Shown here one piece after another: positions 1 to 6,161 of a DNA stretch of 10,218 nt. Within the stretch, counting starts at the first letter, position 1. Every line of letters begins with the position of its first letter. The notes below the pieces were generated by a model. It was not told the origin of the DNA. It was given only the letters and a program-made list of their open reading frames with translations, and ran no database searches. The stretch comes from an uncultured Methylococcaceae bacterium (GTDB lineage Bacteria > Pseudomonadota > Gammaproteobacteria > Methylococcales > Methylomonadaceae), in contig CAIMDR010000116.1 in assembly GCA_903839795.1 (NCBI GenBank), positions 1 through 10,218 on the forward strand, given 5' to 3'. Both the position numbers and the translations under genes were made by a program.

Positions 1-615
1 CATCCAGGATGCCTGCATCTCTTCAAAAACAGTAGCATCAAGCATAGAATCGCCGTTGCCGTAAGAAACCATGAAGGTTTCTACCCATGCTTCATACTCA
101 ATACTCATCTGGCCAAAACATGGAATAGGAGAGAAAAAAAGTTGCTTCTGGTCATCCCAAACAGGCGGATCACACTCCATATGATATTCATTAAAGAACG
201 GTAGATACGTGGTGATCACTGGATATACTTTACCGAATGGCTTGGTAACGTTGGCATACTTCTCTCCATTAAAAGTAATCGTGTCTTTGACCTCTTTATA
301 ACCACTGGCAACCCTGGGCTGCGGTATCTGTTCCCCGTCGACATAAACCACTAGTCCGTTGCTGACTTCTTCGGGATCACACCAGACATCCAGATAGACT
401 TTGCCGTATTGTAATACCCCGCCGACAGATAAAATACTAAGTGGAACAATAGGAGGAATCCAAGATTTTTTATCAGCAGAAAGATTCCCTGGGTCTACCA
501 TACATTTTTTTTCAAGGTAATCTTTATTCTTCTCAACACTAATCGGCCTGATTGGCTTGGGAGGGTATGGTTGTACCGTGATCTGAAACGTTGCGACAGA
601 AACTTTATTATTCAT
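1..615 (-). CDS. Partial hypothetical tail-region protein (5' part, runs off left edge)
   Basis: This frame starts with ATG at 615 and is open for 205 codons to the first base of the window, so the C-terminus is missing. The start overlaps the last 8 bases of the preceding gene (ATGAATAA), the same tight packing seen elsewhere in the operon. There is no clear Shine-Dalgarno; a GTG lies one codon upstream, and translation is probably coupled to the gene before it. The protein begins MNNKVSVATFQITVQPYPPK and has a proline-rich N-terminal stretch (about residues 15-25) followed by mixed polar and aromatic sequence with several cysteines. No signal peptide or membrane segment is visible. I do not recognise a family. 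Its place after the tape measure and two other tail-region genes suggests a distal tail or virion protein, which is inference from position only. Confidence 0.72.
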   Translation of the reverse strand, partial: MNNKVSVATFQITVQPYPPKPIRPISVEKNKDYLEKKCMVDPGNLSADKKSWIPPIVPLSILSVGGVLQYGKVYLDVWCDPEEVSNGLVVYVDGEQIPQPRVASGYKEVKDTITFNGEKYANVTKPFGKVYPVITTYLPFFNEYHMECDPPVWDDQKQLFFSPIPCFGQMSIEYEAWVETFMVSYGNGDSMLDATVFEEMQASWM

Positions 616-1591
616 CACTATTGCCAATCAATGCAAAACTGAACGGATTATCGGTAGATAGACTACAATTTTGAGGAATAACGCGCTTTAGCCAAATGGC
701 TTGAGCGGATGGGTGGGTTGTGAATGTTACACGATCATTGGTTACAAAAGTACCGCCCCAACATGTTGATGGGAGAGTGAAATAATGATAGCCTGAAAAC
801 GCGCTGTTTGAGGCTGTAAACAACGTGCTCTTTGTCCCTGTACCAATCAAGCCTAACGTATCACCAACCACGGTGTATGCTGTAGAGCTGGTAAAAGAGA
901 CAGTCCACACTTGTTCTATACCGCCGATTGCATCAAGCCCGATATAGCCACTAGCAAACGTGCCATTGATCGAGCTGTTCGTAACAGATGCCACCGTCGC
1001 GTTGATGTCTGGAAGATTGATAATTGAGGTCACCTTACTGCCTGCGGCATAAGCAAACGATAAGGTATAAGCATTGGATGTAACGAGTGAAACCGTGGTT
1101 CCTGTCACATTAACTGACCCCACGGTGAAAAATTCCAAATTGCCCGCATCACTATCAATTGTCGTTTTATCCGTGATAATCACAGGATCGTTGACGGCAA
1201 ACAGTGTATCCGTTGATTCAGTGACGAGGGTGATGGTTGAACTGCCTGCGGCTATATCCGCCGGTGTTACACCAACCCCATAAAGTCGAGTTGCAACCAT
1301 CGTGTTTTGCGTATCGGTCTGCGTGCCTGGAAAACAGACGATCCGGTCAAGTCCTGGCGTATCTCCCATTAAGAAAAATTGAGGGGTGCTTAATACTGTA
1401 TTGTCGGCATTCTCGCATTTATAAAAGATTTTACGGTATTTGGTAGAACCTGAAACCCGTTCACTGTTTTGAGCGTTGGGAAAGATATTACCGCTCCCTA
1501 CGGGATTGGAGCTTATCCGCCCGCCGTTGGTCACATCGTTGGAAACTGTCAAAGGGTAATAAAGTTTAATTTCGCTTGCTACGATCGTCAT
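608..1591 (-). CDS. Putative virion structural protein, Ser/Thr-rich (327 aa)
   Basis: The ATG at 1591 directly abuts the TAA of the upstream gene, with an AGGTG-type ribosome site in that gene's last codons. The protein is rich in Thr, Ser, Val and Gly with alternating beta-type patterns, nearly free of coiled coil, and has no membrane segment or signal peptide. The N-terminal 75 residues contain a pattern I associate with small structural proteins next to tape measure genes in siphophages: an early NGGR, then a GNIFPN...ER..GSTKYRK.F segment at about residues 34-56. This resemblance is from memory, not a search. The middle (about 105-260) looks like repeated beta-sandwich material with segments such as TVSLVTSNAYTLSF. 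A decoration, baseplate-periphery or tail-surface role is plausible but unproven. Confidence 0.8.
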   Translation of the reverse strand: MTIVASEIKLYYPLTVSNDVTNGGRISSNPVGSGNIFPNAQNSERVSGSTKYRKIFYKCENADNTVLSTPQFFLMGDTPGLDRIVCFPGTQTDTQNTMVATRLYGVGVTPADIAAGSSTITLVTESTDTLFAVNDPVIITDKTTIDSDAGNLEFFTVGSVNVTGTTVSLVTSNAYTLSFAYAAGSKVTSIINLPDINATVASVTNSSINGTFASGYIGLDAIGGIEQVWTVSFTSSTAYTVVGDTLGLIGTGTKSTLFTASNSAFSGYHYFTLPSTCWGGTFVTNDRVTFTTHPSAQAIWLKRVIPQNCSLSTDNPFSFALIGNSDE

Positions 1592-1963
1592 TTAGGACAC
1601 CTGTAGAAGTTTGATTGACCCAAAAAAATAGGGATGGTTTGGTAATACTGGTTGCATGGTAATTGCTTCGCCGTCGCTATGGTCAAAAATTACCGTTGCA
1701 GAAAAGTTTTCCCAAGTAAAAACGTATGTAGTGCCCGTGAAAGATGCCATGGCTGTAAGTGTGTTTAAGTCATCATTAAGCCACCAGCCAGATTCTTTGC
1801 TACCTTCTAGGTGTATCTTACGGCCATTGATTAACTCTTCATCCCATATCACTAAACTACCGCTGATCGTGCGGTCAAAGGTACGAACAATGGGTTGCCA
1901 ATTGTAACGATTAGACCAAAGGGTAGAAACTGGTATGGTAAGTGAACCGATTGTTTTAGACAC
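1592..1963 (-). CDS. Small conserved tail-region protein of unknown function (123 aa)
   Basis: Translation starts at GTG 1963 behind a strong GAGGGAG ribosome site (1969-1975, 5-base spacing), and the gene overlaps the end of the upstream tape-measure C-terminal gene by 8 bases (GTGTCTAA). Features include an N-terminal W..RYNWQPIVRT motif at about residues 15-28, a central charged stretch with HLEGSKESGWW, and a C-terminal YFFGSIKLLQV. It has no transmembrane segment or signal peptide and looks like a compact beta-rich protein. The pattern (W..RY.WQP...T..R...G.L near the N-terminus, YY.G.IKL. at the end) resembles short proteins I have seen directly after tape measure genes in Mu-like siphophages, but I know of no assigned function. 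A tail-tip or baseplate hub accessory role is inferred from position. Confidence 0.82.
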   Translation of the reverse strand: MSKTIGSLTIPVSTLWSNRYNWQPIVRTFDRTISGSLVIWDEELINGRKIHLEGSKESGWWLNDDLNTLTAMASFTGTTYVFTWENFSATVIFDHSDGEAITMQPVLPNHPYFFGSIKLLQVS

Positions 1964-2807
1964 TCACTCTCCCTCTTTGACTCTCTTTCATCGCTTTTGA
2001 CCAATCACGCACCGCATCAGCTCTGCCGTGAACGCTGAGCGTGGGCAAGCCTGGTAGATTGAGATCGAGTCGTATGATTTCAGAAGGCCTAGATTCTGTC
2101 GCGTTTTGAATCACACGCGGATTTAGTATGTTTTGAACTTTATGTAAAGGTTCATAATTAATAGCATTGAGCAGCGGGCTAAACAGTGCGGATCGTTGCG
2201 CATTGATGACCCATTCGCCTGGTGTGAGCATCGCACGGAACGTATCCCCGCCGCCAAACCCTGGCACTCTGCCGCCGGTGGCAAACCCTGGAACAAGTGA
2301 AGTGGGGCTACTTTCTTGCATGATCTGATTAACTGAGTTGTTTAAAGAATCCACTTTGTCTTTTAGGCTTAATACTTTGGCGGTGGTTGGTGTAAGGTCA
2401 ATGTTCAAAGGTATGGGGCTTGACAAAGTCTCTTTGGTTTTCTCTTGGAACTGGTCAACCTGGGTGGTGGCTTTATCGGTTGAAAAACCGCCGTTTAAAA
2501 TTAAAGATTCTGACGTTGCTTGATTAGGCCCATCGCCTATAATCTGTAAGTCTTTATGTGGATTATCTTTAATCATTTTTGGCTGTATTAAATTAGTATG
2601 ATCACCGCCACGGTCTTTTATAACGCCGCCGCCGCCTTGTTTTTTCAACTCTTCTAAAGTGTCTCCGATGTTTATTTTGATTTCTTCAAATTCATAACTT
2701 CTCGATTTAGCACCCTTCGTGATTCTTACAACTTCTGCTTGTATCTCTCGCAGTTGGTTCGTAAGCTCTTTAACGCTTTCTTCATCCACTAGATCCGTAT
2801 GTTGCAC
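1956..2807 (-). CDS. Tape measure protein, C-terminal part (after in-frame TAG)
   Basis: This 283-codon frame can start at GTG 2807, two codons after the TAG that ends the upstream tape-measure gene, and lies in the same reading frame as that gene. Residues 1-60 form a charged coiled coil (LVDEESVKELTNQLREIQAE and onward). Residues 175-205 carry the glycine-rich GFATGGR...GGGDTFRAMLTPGEWVIN motif typical of the C-terminal region of many tape measure proteins (family knowledge). The last 40 residues (RLDLNLPGLPTLSVHGRADA) look like a compact terminal domain. No good Shine-Dalgarno precedes the GTG, so independent initiation looks weak. Termination-reinitiation or stop readthrough are the two likely ways of making it. 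A simple nonsense mutation, or a base error in the sequence, would also explain the arrangement. Confidence 0.82.
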   Translation of the reverse strand: MQHTDLVDEESVKELTNQLREIQAEVVRITKGAKSRSYEFEEIKINIGDTLEELKKQGGGGVIKDRGGDHTNLIQPKMIKDNPHKDLQIIGDGPNQATSESLILNGGFSTDKATTQVDQFQEKTKETLSSPIPLNIDLTPTTAKVLSLKDKVDSLNNSVNQIMQESSPTSLVPGFATGGRVPGFGGGDTFRAMLTPGEWVINAQRSALFSPLLNAINYEPLHKVQNILNPRVIQNATESRPSEIIRLDLNLPGLPTLSVHGRADAVRDWSKAMKESQRGRVSV

Positions 2808-2813
2808 GATCTA
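2790..2813 (-). repeat. Hairpin containing the tape-measure TAG and the downstream GTG
   Basis: On the minus strand, TAGATC (2813-2808) and GATCTA (2795-2790) are a perfect 6-base inverted repeat. Two further pairs are possible after a one-base bulge, leaving a 7-base loop. The stem starts exactly at the amber codon and includes the GTG candidate start. It is short and AT-containing, so stability is modest, and part of the match may be chance. Confidence 0.4.
2811..2813 (-). other. In-frame amber codon splitting the tape measure gene
   Basis: The codons around it are AAA TCA TAG ATC GTG CAA. Coiled-coil-like sequence continues on both sides (MMDRIKS before; IVQHTDLVDEESV after) with no shift in frame. 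One C-to-T change in a CAG codon would produce it. It could be a readthrough site, a coupling point for reinitiation at the GTG two codons on, a recent nonsense mutation, or a sequencing error. The base after the TAG is A, which is not part of any strong readthrough context that I know of. Confidence 0.85.
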
Positions 2814-4493
2814 TGATTTTATTCTATCCATCATTTTTTGAGCTTTATATAACGGTTCCGCACCGGCAAGTTTATCTGGTGTAAATTTATATAATTGTTG
2901 CTCTTTATTCTTTATTTTATCCATAATATCATTATAGTCATCAGATTGTGGTTGTGATTTATCTGGATTAACAGGCAATTCATTTTTATTTTTATACAAT
3001 AACTTTAATTCATCTTTCAAAATGTGAATTGTATTTGCCTCACCCATCGCAATTTGCACATCGGCGGTTGTTCTTTCTAGTCGTGCAATATTGGGGTCTT
3101 TGCTAGAAAAAATCTTATTTATAATGGTCGTTCCTAGTTTTGCAAATGCGGCCTCAATCGTTTTAACAGCGACACCCATGGGTTGTGAGACATATTTCTC
3201 TAAAGCGTTTTCAAAGCGGGCAATATCCTGGAGTGGTCCTTTTCTTGTTTCAATAGAAGAATAAGCATATTGATCTTTTGCTTGACTAATAAAAGCATTA
3301 CGCACCATTTCACTCGTGATCTGCCGTGCTTTTACCTGTTCTCTTAACTCTCCAACTGTTATATCCATTCCACGAGCAAGCATCGCCACCGACCCTGGCA
3401 AGTCTTTATAGAGTTGATTCATCTCTATGCCTGTTAAGACACCCGCTGTTTCAATTTTCTCTAAGGCATAAATCAACCGCGATAGTTGTTGGTCTGTAGT
3501 TCCTGTCGCATGGGCAATCGTCATAATCGCTTCAAAATATTGATGCCCTGGTTCCCCTTGGTTCTGGGTACCAATCGAAGCACCCTGGAATCTGCCAAAT
3601 GCGGTTAACGCTGTATCAAACTTCTGTCCAAACTCATTAGCCACTTTCTGTATATATTCAAACTCACGATTACCCGCCAACTTATCACCACCAGAAGCGG
3701 CTTGAAATCTGAGTTGATTACGTAAATAGTCCTCCCCGCTTTTCTCAACGCTGCTAAGTAGTTGTTGCAACTTCTGTCCTGCCATCATTGCAGCCATCAT
3801 CCCATCAGAAGGCAAGCCTAAACCAAACGCAAGGCCTCCGGCAAGGCCTTCGCCAGCGTTCCCTTTGACCACACCATTAAAGGCCAATCGATTCCGCCTC
3901 TGTTCTTCTTGTGCCACCAGCCTTGCATTAAAATCAGCTTGCTTTTGCTTTAATTCATTCTCTTTATTGATTCTATCTTGAGATGCTTTAAGTGCCAGTT
4001 GGATTATACGGGCAATCTTCCGTTGCTCGATCTCCGCTTCACGATCTGCCCTGTCCTGTGCGGCTTTTAGTAGTTTGTCATTCGCTAGAATGATTTTATT
4101 AACCTCTTTAAGTTTAGCTTCAACGGCCTTCTCTGCTCTGTCCTGATCTGATTTTATTATTCTATCGTTTTGTTTAATCGCTTTATTGGCAGCGTCTGCC
4201 GTAAGTTGCGCTATTTTATTCGATTGCGTTGTGTACAAAGCGATATTATTTACCGCACGCATCTGTTCCGCTTCTTTTTTAGCCTGTTCAGTCAGTTTCT
4301 TTTTTTCTTCCGAAAGCTTTTTGGTGGCCTCTGTCAGTTTGCCCGTTGACTCTGTTTGCTTTTTGAACGTATCGCCATTAATGGAATTATTACCACCGAG
4401 GGTTTGCATAGCCTCTTTGATCTTGCCGATGGATTCCAGCAGCTGTTTAGCATCGGCGGTAAATTTAACAACTACGTCATTCGTTCCTTCCAT
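2811..4493 (-). CDS. Tape measure protein, N-terminal part (560 aa, ends at TAG)
   Basis: This protein sets tail length and fills the tail tube lumen before DNA ejection. Residues 40-205 are a long, highly charged, coiled-coil-forming region with three related segments centred on QDR at 117, 146 and 172. Residues 208-245 are glycine- and methionine-rich and could be membrane-active. Residues 245-450 match the tape-measure N-terminal domain pattern, including the block GVLTGIEMNQLYKDLPGSVA followed by a M.ITVGELREQV.AR.IT segment. The ATG at 4493 has AAGGA about 11 bases upstream and overlaps the end of the frameshifted chaperone extension by 17 bases. The frame ends at a single TAG and stays open beyond it for the C-terminal half, so the gene product should be considered together with 1956-2807 (845 residues if read through). 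Confidence 0.9.
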   Translation of the reverse strand: MEGTNDVVVKFTADAKQLLESIGKIKEAMQTLGGNNSINGDTFKKQTESTGKLTEATKKLSEEKKKLTEQAKKEAEQMRAVNNIALYTTQSNKIAQLTADAANKAIKQNDRIIKSDQDRAEKAVEAKLKEVNKIILANDKLLKAAQDRADREAEIEQRKIARIIQLALKASQDRINKENELKQKQADFNARLVAQEEQRRNRLAFNGVVKGNAGEGLAGGLAFGLGLPSDGMMAAMMAGQKLQQLLSSVEKSGEDYLRNQLRFQAASGGDKLAGNREFEYIQKVANEFGQKFDTALTAFGRFQGASIGTQNQGEPGHQYFEAIMTIAHATGTTDQQLSRLIYALEKIETAGVLTGIEMNQLYKDLPGSVAMLARGMDITVGELREQVKARQITSEMVRNAFISQAKDQYAYSSIETRKGPLQDIARFENALEKYVSQPMGVAVKTIEAAFAKLGTTIINKIFSSKDPNIARLERTTADVQIAMGEANTIHILKDELKLLYKNKNELPVNPDKSQPQSDDYNDIMDKIKNKEQQLYKFTPDKLAGAEPLYKAQKMMDRIKS

Positions 4494-4907
4494 CGCGTTC
4501 GCGTTCCTTTATAATATCCAATGCTTTGACAAAACGAGACCATGGCCAATCCCATGGATTACAAAAGCCGTATAAATCAACCTCTAAAGCGACTCGCTCG
4601 ATGTCGGTTGATTGACCGCTATGAATTGGCTGTGTATGAGAGCGAAAAAAGCTTTGTTTTTTACCTCGCAGAGTTCTTTGATCTTCTCTAGCGTGGTGGG
4701 AGTAAGATCGCCGAGTTGCTCAACGGTCAAGTTCGTCATGTGCCGCAATCCGTAAATCCCCACGGGTTGGGTTGCCATACTGGCAATCATATCTACGGCA
4801 GTTAGCTGGCTTGATTCATTGAGCAATAAGACAATCTCATTAACAGTCATTTCTTTTACAGTGAATGTCAGACCATCCACCGTGACTTCATCAATACTTC
4901 TAGCCAT
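4477..4907 (-). CDS. Tail assembly chaperone, -1 frameshift fusion (G/GT-like, 143 aa)
   Basis: The product shares the first 88 codons of the chaperone gene, then shifts -1 at A-AAA-AAC (4662-4656) or T-TTT-TTC (4650-4644), adding 55 codons and ending at the TGA at 4477-4479. The added segment contains ERVALEVDLYGFCNPWDWPW followed by SRFVKALDIIKERERDGRNE, a protein-like, well-composed sequence that fills the otherwise empty gap before the tape measure gene and overlaps its start by 17 bases. In lambda the equivalent fusion, gpGT, wraps the tape measure protein and recruits tail tube subunits; such -1 shifts are widely conserved in long-tailed phages. An SD-like GAGGT lies at 4667-4663, a possible stimulator. 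No strong downstream pseudoknot is evident. Frameshifting itself is inferred. Confidence 0.82.
4584..4907 (-). CDS. Tail assembly chaperone, short form (gpG-like, 107 aa)
   Basis: This is the zero-frame product of the chaperone gene, starting at ATG 4907, one base after the tail tube stop codon, and ending at TAG. It is a small acidic, mainly alpha-helical protein with no membrane segment. An N-terminal beta segment (EVTVDGLTFTVKEMTVNEIV) is followed by helical sequence ending LEKIKELCEVKNKAFF. Sequence similarity to lambda gpG is not obvious. The call rests on position between tail tube and tape measure, on size, and on the slippery sequences near its 3' end. It probably coats the tape measure protein during tail assembly and is absent from the mature virion, as known for the family. 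Confidence 0.85.
   Translation of the reverse strand: MARSIDEVTVDGLTFTVKEMTVNEIVLLLNESSQLTAVDMIASMATQPVGIYGLRHMTNLTVEQLGDLTPTTLEKIKELCEVKNKAFFALIHSQFIAVNQPTSSESL
4644..4667 (-). promoter_or_regulatory. Dual -1 ribosomal frameshift signal
   Basis: In the chaperone reading frame the codons are GTA AAA AAC AAA GCT TTT TTC, giving two perfect X-XXY-YYZ heptamers: A-AAA-AAC (4662-4656) and T-TTT-TTC (4650-4644), five bases apart. GAGGT immediately upstream (4667-4663) resembles the internal Shine-Dalgarno stimulators known from dnaX. Downstream I see only weak 4-base stems (CGGT/ACCG beginning about 25 bases on), so any structural stimulator is unclear. Confidence 0.8.
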
Positions 4908-4908
4908 A

Positions 4909-5649
4909 CTATAGTACCATCATTTCACGGAAGAATTGTGACTTGCCTGGTGTCGTGATCGTGCTGTCTTTCAGCACCTCTCCAGCAATCTGAATTTTAG
5001 CGAATGTTTCGCCTTTATAGCTCATATCTTTAATCGGCCCAAAACGTACTTTGAACAGATCAACGATCCGAGGTTTATTGTAATTCGCGGTATTCACACC
5101 ATCGAAATAAACCCTATACTCTGAACCTGTGGTGGTCATGGCCTCAATCGATTGACTATCTGAATAATTGTAGCTCGCAACTGTAACAGTAGAACCTTCA
5201 ACAATAGAACTAGTCTCAGGAATAAACAAACCGGCTCCAGTGACCGTATAGTCAGTGCCTAAAGCATAAGTAACCGTGCTATCATTTGTAAGGGTTACAG
5301 TACTAGGATTGACGTAAGTCAAAGGCAATAAACAACCTTTATGTGCAACATATTTTTCGTTTGATGCCGTGCTGGCCGTTACAGGTGTTCCTATGGCACC
5401 AAAGATCGCCAATGCCAAATTGGCAGGGCTCAAATCGGTGAACGTTAGTGACATATCGACTTTATCAATTGTTGCTACTTGCTGAATGTTGCCACCAGCT
5501 AAACTATCATAATCTTTAAGTGTCTCAACTTTATCAGTGATGGTTAGTTTGAATTCTTCGACATTACTGATATAACGCAAACCATCACTCTTGTCAGATA
5601 AACTGATGTATAGTTTGCCTTTGCCAATAAAATAATATGGGTTTGACAT
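4909..5649 (-). CDS. Tail tube (major tail) protein (246 aa)
   Basis: This protein polymerises into the tail tube around the tape measure. The opening, FIGKGKLYISL then ISNVEEFKLTITDKVETLKDYDSLAGGN, matches the tube-protein pattern of a first beta strand, a long loop and an E..KDY motif, followed by LSPANLALAIFGA at about 73-85. Residues 113-163 (ending in a GTDYTVTGAGLFIP and STVTVASYNYS stretch) look like an inserted beta domain. The C-terminal part (VRFGPIKDMSYKGETFAKIQ) returns to tube-like strands. The ATG at 5649 abuts the connector gene's stop at 5650 and has AAGG about 9 bases upstream. There is no sheath gene beside it, so a non-contractile tail is likely. The gene ends with TAG, followed in frame by a second TAG three codons on. 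Confidence 0.86.
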   Translation of the reverse strand: MSNPYYFIGKGKLYISLSDKSDGLRYISNVEEFKLTITDKVETLKDYDSLAGGNIQQVATIDKVDMSLTFTDLSPANLALAIFGAIGTPVTASTASNEKYVAHKGCLLPLTYVNPSTVTLTNDSTVTYALGTDYTVTGAGLFIPETSSIVEGSTVTVASYNYSDSQSIEAMTTTGSEYRVYFDGVNTANYNKPRIVDLFKVRFGPIKDMSYKGETFAKIQIAGEVLKDSTITTPGKSQFFREMMVL

Positions 5650-6156
5650 TTATAGTAACCTTGTATGCTTAAAAAATTGTTTACTCTGTTGTATTTCTGG
5701 CATAACCATTGTTAAGCCTCCTGATCTTGGAAGACCTGGAATATCAATAATGCCTTGCGCTAAATCTTTCAGCCATGCGCGCGCGATCTTGACGCGATAG
5801 GCAATATCTTCGGTTTGCCTGCCGTCTGATAAATAGCTTCTAGCAATGTTGGCGCAAATTGTCGGCAGAATAGAAGCAGCCACAAAAATATCAGCCAATG
5901 GCAGTTCATAGGCCATGGTCAAATAACTGTCCATTTCCATGGATGCTTGATACAAAGCGAATTCACAACGTACAACTGATTCTGCTGCGATCGCCTGTTC
6001 ATCCTCACTAATGTAGTCCGGCCACGTGGGAGAGTCGGAAGAAGCAATCAATACTGCTTCCCCCGAACTCACTACCGTGTTGTCTTGTGCAGACCAACCG
6101 GCTACCTCATCCGCCCCAAACATCGAGATCATTTGTGATACGGTTGAATAAGCCAT
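5650..6156 (-). CDS. Head-tail connector, Mu gp36-like (DUF1320)
   Basis: This small helical protein of the Mu gp36/DUF1320 family is thought to act at the head-tail joint. Family features visible are an N-terminal YSTVSQMISMFGADEV segment, EMDSYLTMAYELPL at about 74-87, CANIARSYLSDGR at 101-113, and RVKIARAWLKDLAQGIIDIP at 121-140. Residues 25-58 (rich in Ser, Asp and Thr) appear as an extra loop relative to what I recall of shorter family members. The ATG at 6156 lies five bases after the capsid gene's TAA, with no Shine-Dalgarno evident, so coupled translation is likely. It is the only connector-type gene between capsid and tube; a gp37-like gene and a virion-morphogenesis (gpG) gene are not seen here. 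Confidence 0.88.
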   Translation of the reverse strand: MAYSTVSQMISMFGADEVAGWSAQDNTVVSSGEAVLIASSDSPTWPDYISEDEQAIAAESVVRCEFALYQASMEMDSYLTMAYELPLADIFVAASILPTICANIARSYLSDGRQTEDIAYRVKIARAWLKDLAQGIIDIPGLPRSGGLTMVMPEIQQSKQFFKHTRLL

Positions 6157-6161
6157 AATTG

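Noticed and set aside
1074..1446. Two plus-strand open frames opposite the Ser/Thr-rich structural gene
   Set aside because: They are short, overlap each other in different frames, have no ribosome sites, and their composition mirrors the real gene on the other strand.
2811..2813. Genome-wide recoding of TAG to glutamine
   Set aside because: The tube and chaperone genes appear to terminate normally at TAG, and reading the chaperone TAG as sense gives an extension in a frame unlike the protein-like -1 frame. A local event is simpler.
4186..4575. 129-codon open frame on the plus strand opposite the tape measure start
   Set aside because: It is antisense to charged coiled-coil codons, which gives an artificial Ser/Leu/Val-rich hydrophobic protein; it has no ribosome site and covers the well-supported frameshift extension.
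4494..4583. Intergenic gap between chaperone and tape measure as a regulatory region
   Set aside because: The -1 frame is open through the whole gap with sensible protein composition, so it is better explained as the frameshifted C-terminus.
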